From contig KV918811.1 in assembly GCA_002049455.2 (NCBI GenBank), positions 1 through 64,000 of the forward strand: 64,000 nt of DNA, written 5' to 3'. This DNA is from Porphyra umbilicalis (lineage: Eukaryota; Rhodophyta; Bangiophyceae; Bangiales; Bangiaceae). Each line of letters begins with the position of its first letter. The stretch's first letter is position 1. This document shows positions 1 through 11,403 of this stretch, piece by piece. The position numbers and the translations under genes are program-made. Under the pieces are notes generated by a model that was not told the DNA's origin, searched no databases, and saw only the letters and a list, made by a program, of their open reading frames with translations.

Positions 1-1
1 C

Positions 2-2629
2 AATCGCCTACCTGCACGCCATTTCCTCAAGCTAGCCAAGTGGGCGCGCACGCTGCGGGAGGAGAATTCATCGGCGGGTGACGCCACCGCTCTAGCGGAG
101 ATGAACGTCGACGTGTCGCCGGAGCGGGAGCTCGAGTTTGTGCGGACGGCAACATGGTTGGCACCGGACTGGTACAAAGGCTGGCACGCCTTTGCCTCCC
201 TGTCTGCCGAAGCTGCTGAGACGGCTGCAGTGCGACGGCGCTCCCATTCTTCTGGCGACGGGGTGCCTCGATCGCCTCTCTCCCCCCAAATGATTCCCGG
301 CGGCGTCAACACTCTCAGCAGCAGCCTCGACTCGGGCCGCCTCGAGGTGTCGCGCAGCATGAAGTCCCACCTCATTGACGCCGTCCAGAGCTACTTCCGG
401 GCTATCTCCTTTGGCGAGCGGACGCGGCTACAGGATGTGCTCAAGCTGCTGACCCTGTGGTTCCGCTACGGTGGGGTTTCGGACGTCAACTCGGTCCTCG
501 TATCGGGCTTCAACAGCACGGAGCCGGAGGTGTGGCTCGATGTCGTGCCACAAATGATTGCGCGGCTGCACGCGTCGACCAGGCAGGTACGGGACGGCGT
601 CAAGGAGCTCCTCATCCGCGTTGGCCGCGCCCATCCCCAGGCCCTGGTATATCCATTAACGGTGGCGGCCAAGTCGCAACACCCTGTCCGGTCGGCGGCC
701 GCGGCGGAAGTGCTGACGGCGATGCGCATTCACTCGGAGCGGCTGGTCGAGCAGGCGGAGTTGGTGTCGCGGGAGCTTGTCCGCGTGGCCATCCTCTGGC
801 ACGAACTTTGGCACGAGGGCTTGGAGGATGCTTCCCGTTTTTGCTTCGGGGAGAACAACCGGGACGCGATGCTCGATGTCGTCGAGCCGCTGCACAACAT
901 GATGGAGCAGGGTCCGGTCACGACCCACGAGGTTGCATTTGCGCGCGAATTTGGTCGCGACCTGGCTGAGGCTGCCGAGTGGTGCCGCCGCTTCCGAGCG
1001 AGCAAGCGCGAGGCCGATCTCAACCAGGCTTGGGACTTGTACTACCATGTCTTCAAGCGTATCACCCGCAAGCTCAATTCTATGACGACGCTGGAGCTGC
1101 GGTCCGTGTCTCCCAACCTGCTCGCTGCTTCATCTCTGGAGCTCGCCGTCCCCGGCACCTACTCGGCCATCAACGCGCGGCCTGGCGGCGGTGGAGTCGT
1201 CACCATCGAGGGTTTTGCACCGACTCTGACAGTCATCTCGTCTAAGCAGCACCCGAGGCGGCTGGTCATGTACGGCAGCGACGGCCAGGAGCACACATTC
1301 CTCCTGAAGGGGCACGAAGACTTGCGCCAAGACGAGCGCGTCATGCAGCTGTTTGGCCTCGTCAACGAGCTCTTGCGGCAAAGTGCGGAGACGGCGTCAC
1401 AGGATGTGCTGATCAAGCGCTTCTCGGTCATCCCGCTGTCACCCGAGTCAGGCCTCATCGGCTGGGTGCCGCGTTGCGACACGCTCAACAAGCTCGTCCA
1501 TGAGTACCGCAAGCGGCGCAACTGCCTGGTCGACGTGGAACGCCGGCTGCTGGGTCAGATGGCGCAGGACTATGACCACTTGCCGCTGCTGCACAAGGTG
1601 GAGGTGTTCGAGTGGGCGCTGTCCAACACCACCGGTGCTGACATTGCGCGCGTATTGTGGCTCAAGTCTCGCAATGCCGAAATGTGGCTCGACCGGCGCA
1701 CCAACTTCACGCGCTCCCTCGCGACCATGTCGATGGTTGGGTACCTGCTGGGCCTCGGCGACCGGCACCCGTCGAATCTGATGCTCGAGCGGGCGTCGGG
1801 CAAGGTCCTCCACATCGACTTCGGAGATTGCTTTGAGGTGGCCCAGAAGCGGGAAAAGTTTCCCGAGCGGGTGCCCTTCCGCCTGACGCGTATGCTCATC
1901 AATGCCATGGAGGTGTGTGGCGTCGACGGCTACTTCCGCCACACTGCCGAGGCGGTCATGACGGTACTGCGGTACAACAAGGCGTCCCTGATGGTTATGC
2001 TGGAGGCGTTCGTCCACGACCCGCTCATCAACTGGCGGTTACTCACAGACGCGGCCGCTGTACCCGACCCTCTCCCACGCGACTCGCGGCTGCCCATGTC
2101 GGACCATGGCGGCGGCACGTCCGTATTGGCTGCTGCGGCGACAGATGCGTTCAATCCGGCGGTGTCTGCAGCTTCCTTTTCCGTTCGCTTTGCAGTGGGG
2201 GGTTCGAGCTTGTCAGAAATGGCGAACCGGGAGCGCGCTGCCGCTGCAGCGGCGGCGGCTCACACGACCGGCGGCGCCAACGATGGCGGCGGCGGCGCCG
2301 ACGGCGGCTACCTGGGTGGCGATGGCGAGGCGGACGAGGGCCACGAGCCCGGCCTGGTCGCGGGGATGTCCCTCTCTCAGTCGGTGCGGCGGGATCTTCA
2401 GCGTGCTGCGGCTCCCGACGGCAGCGCCCAATATGTGCAGGCGCTCAATCAGGCGGTCAACCGGCAAGCAGTGGCGGCCATCCAGCGCGTCTCCAACAAG
2501 CTCACCAGCCGTGACTTTGAGTACAACCACGTGCACGACGTGCCAGCGCAGGTGGAGCGCCTCATCCAGCAGGCGGTGGACCCGGAGCGACTGTGCATCG
2601 CGTTCCACGGATGGTGCGGCTGGTGGTAG
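2..2629 (+). CDS. TOR: TOR serine/threonine kinase, C-terminal part (left-arm copy, 5' end outside the window)
   Basis: This is the C-terminal third of Target of Rapamycin, the PI3K-like protein kinase that links nutrient status to growth as the catalytic subunit of TOR complexes. The frame is open from base 2, so the gene starts upstream; the ATG at 101 is internal, because the other copy reads straight through it. Visible in order: the end of the FAT domain; the FRB domain (about nt 791-1060, LWHELWHEG and QAWDLYYHVFKRI); the kinase domain with the catalytic loop GLGDRHPSNLML (about nt 1751) and the metal-binding HIDFGDCFE (about nt 1811); a G/A-rich insert (about nt 2220-2340); and the FATC tail ending HGWCGWW at the stop. 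No frame breaks are seen. It differs from the copy at 52430-55058 at roughly two dozen residues. The next host gene is the secreted-protein gene at 21039, now separated from it by a 17-kb transposon. Confidence 0.93.
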   Translation, partial: NRLPARHFLKLAKWARTLREENSSAGDATALAEMNVDVSPERELEFVRTATWLAPDWYKGWHAFASLSAEAAETAAVRRRSHSSGDGVPRSPLSPQMIPGGVNTLSSSLDSGRLEVSRSMKSHLIDAVQSYFRAISFGERTRLQDVLKLLTLWFRYGGVSDVNSVLVSGFNSTEPEVWLDVVPQMIARLHASTRQVRDGVKELLIRVGRAHPQALVYPLTVAAKSQHPVRSAAAAEVLTAMRIHSERLVEQAELVSRELVRVAILWHELWHEGLEDASRFCFGENNRDAMLDVVEPLHNMMEQGPVTTHEVAFAREFGRDLAEAAEWCRRFRASKREADLNQAWDLYYHVFKRITRKLNSMTTLELRSVSPNLLAASSLELAVPGTYSAINARPGGGGVVTIEGFAPTLTVISSKQHPRRLVMYGSDGQEHTFLLKGHEDLRQDERVMQLFGLVNELLRQSAETASQDVLIKRFSVIPLSPESGLIGWVPRCDTLNKLVHEYRKRRNCLVDVERRLLGQMAQDYDHLPLLHKVEVFEWALSNTTGADIARVLWLKSRNAEMWLDRRTNFTRSLATMSMVGYLLGLGDRHPSNLMLERASGKVLHIDFGDCFEVAQKREKFPERVPFRLTRMLINAMEVCGVDGYFRHTAEAVMTVLRYNKASLMVMLEAFVHDPLINWRLLTDAAAVPDPLPRDSRLPMSDHGGGTSVLAAAATDAFNPAVSAASFSVRFAVGGSSLSEMANRERAAAAAAAAHTTGGANDGGGGADGGYLGGDGEADEGHEPGLVAGMSLSQSVRRDLQRAAAPDGSAQYVQALNQAVNRQAVAAIQRVSNKLTSRDFEYNHVHDVPAQVERLIQQAVDPERLCIAFHGWCGWW

Positions 2630-2998
2630 GGAGGTGGTACCGTCGATGGGGGTGGGCTGGCGGTCGCCGTGGCGGTCTTGCTCTTTTTCGTTGTGGTGGG
2701 ACGTGTGTCTCGTGGTTGTGTATGTTTATTTGTTTGTTGCGTCGACCTCTTCTGCGGAACTCAGCTGTTTCTGGGGTTTTTTGGCCCCGTGCTGAATTTC
2801 ATGCTTGCAGACAGACCACCGCATTAGCGGGTCGCAGGACCCGTCTTACGTGCGCCACCCCGTCTGCGCACCGTTGTGTGGGACGGAGCGTGTCGGTCGC
2901 ACGTCAGAGGTGGCAGCAAGAGTCAGCGATAGCGCAGGATGACGGCATGTTCGTTGGCCACCTGCCTCGGTGACCTGGCGGGCGCCATCCCTGTGGGC

Positions 2999-3043
2999 GG
3001 TGATCCCCTTCCACCACGCACGTGCGTGGTGGAAGGGATCACC
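2999..3043. repeat. 45-nt near-perfect palindrome
   Basis: The arms GGTGATCCCC...GGGATCACC are complementary around a CACGTG centre, with a single extra C on one side. A cruciform or RNA hairpin is possible. The same palindrome is at 52016-52060 in the other arm. Confidence 0.9.
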
Positions 3044-3052
3044 GACCGCGCC

Positions 3053-3086
3053 GCGGGCGGACGCGGTGCGCACCGCGTCCGCCCGC
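3053..3086. repeat. 34-bp perfect palindrome
   Basis: GCGGGCGGACGCGGTGC is followed directly by its exact reverse complement. It lies 4 bp from the 8-bp insertion site of the large transposon. An identical copy is at 51973-52006. Confidence 0.95.
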
Positions 3087-3090
3087 CTGT

Positions 3091-3098
3091 GGCCCACC
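3091..3098. repeat. 8-bp target-site duplication, left copy (GGCCCACC)
   Basis: GGCCCACC here and at 20441-20448 flanks the transposon. The uninterrupted right arm has a single copy (51961-51968, reverse complement), which proves it is a target-site duplication. Confidence 0.93.
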
Positions 3099-3160
3099 CG
3101 TGAAGGAATCGGCCGTGCGCAGTTTCACATGACATTGGTGGGAATATGCCGTGTGAAACC
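3099..3160 (+). repeat. Left terminal inverted repeat of the Zisupton-type element
   Basis: It is the reverse complement of 20379-20440, best conserved from GTTTCACATGACATTG inward. The repeat itself contains a hairpin: GTTTCACA near its middle pairs with TGTGAAAC near its inner end. Confidence 0.88.
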
Positions 3161-3544
3161 AGCTCAGCCAATCAAATGACGACAATCTGCTGGCGAGCGC
3201 TGTGGTGACAGCAGAACAGACAGCCCTGGGACGCCCACGGGGCGGCCGGATGCGTGCCAGACACAGACACAGGCGCCCAGACAGGCCGACCGACCCTGCC
3301 CAGACACAAACAAGCCCCCCAACAGCCGGCATGTCAAGGGGGCACGACCTGTGTCAAGGGGCATATGACAAGGGAGATACGGACCAGATCGCAGATAAAT
3401 CGGAAGCGCGGTCCTCGGAAGCTGATAAAAACGCATGCTGGACCGCTGCTGCCAGCCACAGATCAAGCAGCCATGAATATCGGACCTATCGCGTCGCCAT
3501 CGCGGGCATGCTAATATCACGAAAAACATGCCATTTGAGAGCAC
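3161..3544. other. Left subterminal region, no gene seen
   Basis: Unique sequence between the terminal repeat and the satellite array. No convincing coding frame or RNA gene was recognised. Confidence 0.6.
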
Positions 3545-6346
3545 ATGCGTGCACGCACCCTGTGGGCGCCCTGCACGCGCCCGGTTTGCGCGCGCACCGG
3601 CCAAAAATGGGGGCCCAGAATTGGCGCGCCAATAACCGTGGGCCCGCATTTGCGGCGGGGGCCACTGTGGGCCACACCCCCCCATTCGGCCCCGCCACCT
3701 GCGTGCACGCACCCTGTGGGCGCCCTGCACGCGCCCGGTTTGCGCGCGCACCGGCCAAAAATGGGGGCCCAGAATTGGCGCGCCAATAATCGTGGGCCCG
3801 CATTTGCGGCGGGGGCCACTGTGGGCCACACCCCCCCATTCGGCCCCGCCACCTGCGTGCACGCACCCTGTGGGCGCCCTGCACGCGCCCGGTTTGCGCG
3901 CGCACCGGCCAAAAATGGGGGCCCAGAATTGGCGCGCCAATAATCGTGGGCCCACATTTGCGGCGGGGGCCACTGTGGGCAACACCCCCCCATTCGGCCC
4001 CGCCACCTGCGTGCTCGCACCCTGTGGGCGCCCTGCACGCGCCCGGTTTGCGCGCGCACCGGCCAAAAATGGGGGCCCAGAATTGGCGCGCCAATAATCG
4101 CGGGCCCACATTTGCGGCGGGGGCCACTGTGGGCCACACCCCCCCATTTGGCCCCGCCACCTGGGTGCACGCACCCTGTGGGCGCCCTGCACGCGCCCGG
4201 TTTGTGCGCGCTCCGGCCAAAAATGGGGGCCCAGAATTGGCGCGCCAATAATCGCGGGCCCACATTTGCGGCGGGGGACACTGTGGGCCACACCCCCCCA
4301 TTCGGCCCCGCCACCTGCGTGCACGCACCCTGTGGGCGCCCTGCACGCGCCCGGTTTGCGCGCGCACCGGCCAAAAATGGGGGCCCAGAATTGGCGCGCC
4401 AATAATCGTGGGCCCGCATTTGCGGCGGGGGCCACTGTGGGCCACACCCCCCCATTCGGCCCCGCCACCTGCGTGCTCGCACCCTGTGGGCGCCCTGCAC
4501 GCGCCCGGTTTGCGCGCGCACCGGCCAAAAATGGGGGCCCAGAATTGGCGCGCCAATAATCGCGGGCCCACATTTGCGGCGGGGGCCACTGTGGGCCACA
4601 CCCCCCCATTCGGCCCCGCCACCTGCGTGCACGCACCCTGTGGGCGCCCTGCACGCGCCCGGTTTGCGCGCGCACCGGCCAAAAATGGGGGCCCAGAATT
4701 GGCGCGCCAATATTCGCGGGCCCACATTTGCGGCGGGGGCCACTGTGGGCCACACCCCCCCATTTGGCCCCGCCACCTGCGTGCACGCACCCTGTGGGCG
4801 CCCTGCACGCGCCCGGTTTGCGCGCGCACCGGCCAAAAATGGGGGCCCCGAACTGTCGGGCCAATATTCACGGGCCCGCACTTGCGGCGGGGGCCACTGT
4901 GGGCCACACCCCCCCATTCGGCCCCGCCACCTGCGTGCACGCACCCTGTGGGCGCCCTGCACGCGCCCGGTTTGCGCGCGCACCGGCCAAAAATGGGGGC
5001 CCAGAATTGGCGCGCCAATAATCGCGGGCCCACATTTGCGGCGGGGGCCACTGTGGGCCACACCCGCCCATTCGGCCCCGCCACCTGCGTGCACGCACCC
5101 TGTGGGCGCCCTGCACGCGCCCGGTTTGCGCGCGCACCGGCCAAAAATGGGGGCCCAGAATTGGCGCGGCATTAATCGTGGGTCCGCATTTGCGGCGAGG
5201 GCCACTGTGGGCCACACCCCCCCATTCGGCCCCGCCACCTGCGTGCACGCACCCTGTGGGCGCCCTGCACGCGCCCGGTTTGCGCGCGCACCGGCCAAAA
5301 ATGGGGGCCCAGAATTGGCGCGCCAATATTCGCGGGCCCACATTTGCGGCGGGGGCCACTGTGGGCCACACCCCCCCATTTGGCCCCGCCACCTGCGTGC
5401 ACGCACCCTGTGGGCGTCCTGCACGCGCCCGGTTTCCGCGCGCACCGGCCAAAAATGGGGTCCCCGATCTGTCGGGCCAATATTCACGGGCCCGCACTTG
5501 CGGCGGGGGCCACTGTGGGCCACACCCCCCCATTCGGCCCCGCCACCTGCGTGCACGCGCCCTGTGGGCGCCCTGCACGCGCCCGGTTTGCGCGCGCACC
5601 GGCCAAAAATGGGGGCCCAGAATTGGCGCGCCAATAATCGCGGGCCCACATTTGCGGCGGGGGCCACTGTGGGCCACACCCCCCCATTCGGCCCCGCCAC
5701 CTGCGTGCACGCACCCTGTGGGCGCCCTGCACGCGCCCGGTTTGCGCGCGCACCGGCCAAAAATGGGGGCCCAGAATTGGCGCGGCATTAATCGTGGGTC
5801 CGCATTTGCGGCGGGGGCCACTGTGGGCCACACCCCCCCATTCGGCCCCGCCACCTGCGTGCACGCACCCTGTGGGCGCCCTGCACGCGCCCGGTTTCCG
5901 CGCGCACCGGCCAAAAATGGGGGCCCCGAACTGTCGGGCCAATAATCACGGGCCCGCACTTGCGGCGGGGGCCACTGTGGGCCACACCCCCCCATTTGGC
6001 CCCGCCACCTGCGTGCACGCACCCTGTGGGCGCCCTGCACGCGCATGGTTTGCGCGCGCACCGGCCAAAAATGGGGGCCCAGAATTGTCGGGCTAATAAT
6101 CATGGGCCCGCATTTGCGGCGGGGGCCACTGTGGGCCACACCCCCCCATTCGGCCCCGCCACCTGCGTGCACGCACCCTGTGGGCGCTTTGCACGCTCCC
6201 TGTTTGCGCTCCCGCTGGCTGAAATTGGCGGCCCGTATTGTTGGCCGCTTTTGGATTTGGGGCCATTGAGGGACACCCCGTGCCATTCAGCCTCGGCATC
6301 GTTTGCGCAGCGGCACCTGCGTGCACGCACCCTGTGGGCGCCCCCC
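3545..6346. repeat. 154-bp satellite array, about 17 units plus degenerate remnants
   Basis: A 154-bp unit repeats in tandem. The block around GAATTGGCGCGCCAATAATC recurs every 154 bp from about 3619 to 5624, with variants. Each unit holds the palindrome ATTGGCGCGCCAAT between GGGCCC boxes. Variant units (GAACTGTCGGGCC near 4850, 5470 and 5930; GGCGCGGCATTAATC near 5165 and 5780) recur four units (616 bp) apart, so the right half shows higher-order structure. Degenerate remnants run to 6346. The minus strand of the consensus unit has no stop in any frame, so the long frames here are not evidence of genes. Confidence 0.95.
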
Positions 6347-6702
6347 CCGATCTCGGCCACGGAACTGGGCTGGCAGCCATCCCTCTCGCCGGCCTAATCG
6401 TCCATGGTGGCATCCGTCGTGTTCCCCGCCGCCATCCCCGTCGCTGCCCGCATCTCGGGCGTCGTTTCGTGTGGTTGCTGTTCTCTTCGTGCTTCCTGCT
6501 TTCACCCCCCACGCCATCCGCTGCACCGGCGACGCTCACTCCCTTTGTTGGGACGGCAGCGGCGCCTCCTCTGTTGCCCGTGCCGCGACGCGTTTGTTGG
6601 CGGGTGCGACTCGGTCTGCATTGAGTGCCGGCGTTTTTCACTGCCGTTGGCCCCCGCGCCTGCGCCATCACATTGAGCACGTCTGCAAATGTCACCCTCG
6701 GC
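6347..6702. other. Upstream region of the transposase gene
   Basis: No separate gene is seen. The frame of the transposase first exon is open back to about 6625 but has no ATG before 6703. A promoter or an upstream exon could lie here; neither can be shown. Confidence 0.45.
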
Positions 6703-9700
6703 ATGCCTGACCCGCCACCTGGGCGGACACGGCGTTTCCATGCGCCGGTGGTTGCCGCGTACGCTGGCGGTCGTGAGACGACGCCCATCCTTTTGCAGCA
6801 CCTGGCATCTTTGCCACCTTCCTCGCTCGGCACCACGGCGGAGGTGATTGCTCCAAGTGCCCACTGCAGGCCGGCAGACGTCACGTGGGACGCTCGAGTG
6901 CGCGCCGGCTCTCGACGGCGTGACCCAGCGACCGCCGCTTGGTCGACCGATGCCGGCGCGGGCTCGGAAGTCGAGGCGGCCCGCCCTACCAAGAGGTTGC
7001 GGACGCGCTCTTATCGTGCCGTCCCTGTGTTTGACAACGACGACGGCGGATTTGATGATGGGCGCGCCCCGCCCCGCCCAAGTGCCGCTCGTCCCAAGCG
7101 CGACCAATTGGTCAGCAAGGAGGTGATGGAGGCCCTCTCTTCCTGCTTGCGTCGAGCGTGCGGACGGCCGTCAGCCACCCGCGTCGGCAGGGGCAAGACG
7201 GCGGTAAGCGCAACGCTTGTGGGTGATCCCGAGTCACGCTCACGCGCCATCGTCCTTCAACTCGGCACGGGGAAGCACGACCAAGCTGTCCTCTGGTGCT
7301 CTAACCGCGGTGGTGTTCTGTGCTCTTGCTTCACGGGCACACAGAACGCGCTCTTCCTGTCAATCTCTTCCCGCAGCTCGGTGTGCAAACACTCCACGGC
7401 GTTGCTGTCATGCTTGTCAACTGCTCGGATCCCTCTTGCGGAGTTCTGGCACCGCATGCACCTGCCGTCGGCGCCCAAGGACTTTGTGTGTCGCCGCCCC
7501 CATGGGTCGTCGTCGTGGGTCGTGCTCTTCCGCTCCGTCTACTCGATTGTATCATTCACGGCGGCGAACGTTGCCTCCTGCATCGCTCCGAGCTGCCGCC
7601 GCTTCCGGGCGCGGTGCGGCCATGTCAACTTGGCTCGGCCGTTCAACTCTAAGCACAGAGCTGTCGTACCGTCTTGTGCCAAGGAGCGGGCTGCCTCAAC
7701 GCTCAAGGTGTCGGCCGCCGGGGATGGAGGCGGCATGCACGGTGGCCTGCCAGACGAGGACGCGGGGATTGAGAAGGAGCCGGGTGACACGGAGCGCGGC
7801 AGCGAGGACGCCGCTGAAGCAACCGTAGCGGCGCGAGTACGGCGCAACCTGCTGCCGTGTGTGGGTGAAGTCGCCGCTGGCGAGCTTTGGGCGAGGACCG
7901 CGGATTGGAAGGGCATGTTTGCCACTCGATGCGCTCGTGGCGGTGTTGGTCGGGCCGAGGACCTCAAGCGCATGAGCAATCTCTTGCACCAGTGTGCGAA
8001 GGGTGGGCTCATTTATGAGAACGGCATGGTGCACGTGGAGCCCTACTGCGGCAGCTGCGGGTGCAAGCGCGAGGAGAGGCACGTGGTCACGAAGGAGCCG
8101 GCGGTTCTCTACACGCACCATCCATCGGCGCCTTCCATGCGTGTAAGTCACTCCTCTCTCCTTTATTGCTCCCGACACTGTGAGTGGGTCGTGATGGTCA
8201 GTTTGGCATGGTGGTACTGCTTGTCTGGCACTGTCTGACGCACCTCACTATCCTGCTCCTTATCGCCTTCCTGTTTTATGCCCTTGTATGTCGTTCTATG
8301 TCTTGCGCAGCTGCTCGTCGGGCAGTGGACGTGCGACTGTGGGCGGCTCGTCGAGTATGACGGCAACGCCGACGCGCTTTTCTCTTTGAGGAGGCGCGAC
8401 AAGACGCGGCGCTGGGTCGTCTTTACCCGAGCTCTGCTCGACAAGCTCTACTCCTTCATCATTTCCGCACGGTCTACGTACACGGCGGCCACACGCCACC
8501 TCTCTGCGGACATGCTGTCGTTCTCGATGCGCCGGCAGGACGTGGTCAAAGTTGGTACCGACATGCTACGAACGTTTGTCATCCCCCCCGACGCGGCATG
8601 CTGCCCACTCTGCGGCCCACACCCAGACTTCATTGTCATTGATGGGCAAGCTCTCGGGTGTACCGATCCAGACGACGTCAACCCTGTGCGGCTGGAGGAG
8701 GAGGTACCTGTCCTGGACATCCCAGCTTCGGCTTTCTGTGTGGTCCAGTCGCCCCCGCTGCGCGCCGCCATTGCCAAGGTACTCAAGGCGTCTGCGCCAC
8801 TCACTGGTCCGCAGACGGAGCTGCTGCGGAGCTGGCATCACAAGATCGCCGTCAACGACCGCGCGTCTGTCGAGACGGCCGCCGCACGAGTCTTCTTCCA
8901 TTTCTTCCCGTTCGAGGATCGGAGCAAACTCAATGGCGGCGGCGGTACTGCGTCGTCGCCTCCCGGTGCCTCTGTCACCGAGCCCGAGGGAACCAGTGGC
9001 GTGGGGAAGGAGGCCGTTGGCAGCTCGGGCCTCGAGGCCAAACTACGGACGGACGGCGACGGCAACCTTACGCTCGGCGGGAAGGGCGCCCCTGCCAAGC
9101 TACCGAGCGACTCGTGGCGTGAGCGGGTCGGCCATTGCGCGCCCGACTTTGTTACGTACGCCAAGAAGGACGACGGGGCGTGGCTACACGTGCGACCTTT
9201 CCTGCAAGCCTTCTTGGGCGAAACAGTCTCCGGGATGTTTCACGGCCACGACGAAAACGCGGCGCGCCTACTGTCGAACTGTCTGCGGCTGCAGGCGGCA
9301 GGCAAGTGGCGTGACGTGTCGGAGGCCGTCGACGGCATTGGTTTCTTGACCAACTTCCTGGGGTGGTTTGCCTCCGTCCTCGACGAGGAAGAACCTCTTC
9401 GGCACGCGGTGGGCACCGTGCTGTTGTGCGCCGTGGACATGGAGGAGTCTGTCGACAAGCTCTTCTCCGCGGCCGCCGACAAAAAGGACACCATCGACCG
9501 CGGGTCGGTCAACGCCGAGTACTGCCGCACGTGGGGCGGCACCCCAACGCCGGCGGACTACAACCGCTGGCGCGCCGGCAAGGTGGCGGACGGGGGGGTC
9601 GACATGGACGACCCCTTCGTGAGCTTTGAGACCTTTCCCGGGCTTGAGCGTGTACGGCCGGGCATCAAGGACACAGAGGCCCTGAAGCGACGGGTGGGGT

Positions 9701-11403
9701 ACAAGGGTAAGGACCGCCACGCCGCGGACGTGGAGGGTGACGGGGACGCCTGTAACAAGGCGTTTTCCATTAAGTGTGGTCTTACGCAAGGTGTGTTCAA
9801 TGTTGTGTGTCCTCATGTTATCACCCTTGGCTTTCGTTGCTTGTTTCGTGCCGAGAGCGTCGGCGAGGCACTGTCCATTGTGTTGGAGCGCTTCCCCTCT
9901 CTTCCCAAGGTGATCTTCTACGACGTGGCTTGTAAGCTGGACAAGAACGCGCTCCGCCGCGTGCGGCCCATCTTGCGGCGGCATGGTGTGCGCTGCATCC
10001 TCGACCGGCCCCACTCTATCACTCACACTTGCTCTCCCATTTACATGCCTGACGAGAGTCTGGGGTCCACCGCCGGTGTGGCAACTCAAGCTGCTGAGGT
10101 ATCCAACTCTATCGCTGTGGCCAACCGCACAAGCCTCGCCTACATGACGCCCAAGACCTACATGGCGCACAAGATGGTGCAAGTTGCGATGATGAACATT
10201 CGCAAGCTCCTGCGCATGGCATCCTCCAACACCAAGAGCGAGAACGACCACGTCGCCCTCGCCCCATTCTACCACAGCCAGATTGTGAGGGGCTGCCAGC
10301 GCGGGTCGGCGTGCTCCTGCCAGGCGTCCATCGTCGATACCGGCGTGCGAGAGACGGAGGCGGCATTGCGCGACAAGGTCGATGGGACGCGCGGCACTGA
10401 CGACCGCCTAGGCGCCGAGCTCCAGGATGTGGGTGCAGCCGACGGTCAAGCGCCGGTCTTTGTCGACGAGGTGGTCGTCGACGACGCCACAGTCGGCGAC
10501 TCGGATGGCGACGCGGCCGCCCTTTTCCATCCCACCTGCTCAGATGAGGACGTCGTGCTCGACGGCGGCAGGCAGGTCAACCTTGCGCCTTTGAGCATCG
10601 TCCCGCTGTCGGATGGACACGCTGCAGGCCTCGACGCTCTCGTCAATGGTCGGGCGCCAGCCACTGTCGTGCGGCCGCGGAACAAGGCGAAGGTCCGGTT
10701 GACGGTGGCCGACTTTCGGCGGTTTGAGGCCGAGAATTGGCTAAACGACTCCACGATGAACTCTTTCGTCTCGCTGATCAACAAACGGGCCGTGCAGATT
10801 GCCGCCTTGCGCGGCGTCGGGGTGCCCGCGACGACACATCTCCCCCGTACGTTCATGTTCAACACATTCTTCTTCTCCCGACTGCGCGAGCGTGCCGGCT
10901 GTTACGATTATGCGGGAGTGCGCCGGTGGGGATTTCGCGGCGGGCTGGACGTCGGCGCCGTGGACCGCATCCTCATTCCCGTCAACGTGGCCAACTTGCA
11001 CTGGGTGCTTGTGCTCGTCGACGTGCAGCACCGGCGGTTGATCTTTTTCGACTCGCTCGGCGGCAAGGCGGCGCCCATTCTTGGCACGGTGCGCAAGTGG
11101 TTGACGGACGAGGTTGGGGCTCGTCTGGGGACAGATGCGGTGGAGGCGTGGGACATTGCGTCTTGGGACGGGGTCGTTGATGTGGGAATGCCGCGTCAAG
11201 CTGATCGGGGGAGCTGTGGGGTGTTTGTCTTGGCCGCCGCCGACCGCTTTGCCCTCGGTGCCCCTCTTTCTTTTTCCCAGCACGACGTGCCCGTCCTACG
11301 TCAGCGCATGGGTGTCGCACTGTTCGTCGATAGTTTGACCGCTGTAGACGGCTGCTCGTTGCTTCCTGACGCGGGCGAAGGCGACGACGCCGTTGATAAG
11401 TAG
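6703..11403 (+). CDS. Zisupton/KDZ transposase with SWIM-like finger and C-terminal Ulp1-type protease
   Basis: Two exons, 6703-8142 and 8311-11403; the donor (CGT|GTAAGT) and acceptor (TTGCGCAG|CTG) join in phase 0 to give about 1,510 residues. Visible in order: a basic, disordered N-terminus; a SWIM-like zinc finger with C207-x-C209 and C228-x-H230; further cysteine pairs (CGSCGC, CDC, and CCPLCGP followed by VIDGQALGC), typical of KDZ proteins; the KDZ catalytic core with VIFYDVACKLD (Asp about 1018), RPHSITHTCSP and TQAAEVSNS; then a SUMO-protease-like (Ulp1, C48) domain from ENWLNDSTMNSF with His1377 (NLHWVLV), Asp1394 (FFDSLGG), Gln1443 and Cys1449 (DRGSCGVF). KDZ transposases cut and paste DNA; the fused protease may act on SUMO or process the protein, which is inference. 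The start is the first ATG in the open frame; an upstream exon cannot be excluded. Confidence 0.88.

Larger units (their letters stand above)
2630..3098. other. TOR 3' flank, no gene seen
   Basis: Non-coding flank shared with the right arm (51961-52429, reverse orientation). It contains two adjacent long palindromes and ends in the target-site duplication of the transposon. No convincing reading frame was found. Confidence 0.7.

Noticed and set aside
101-2629. ATG at 101 as the start of a shorter TOR-like gene
   Set aside because: The frame is open upstream to the window edge and aligns with the continuing TOR frame of the other copy.
3164-6286. Very long minus-strand frames (up to about 750 codons) and several plus-strand frames
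   Set aside because: They lie on the 154-bp satellite, whose consensus unit has no stops on the minus strand. Because 154 is not a multiple of 3, the frame rotates through all phases, so openness is automatic.
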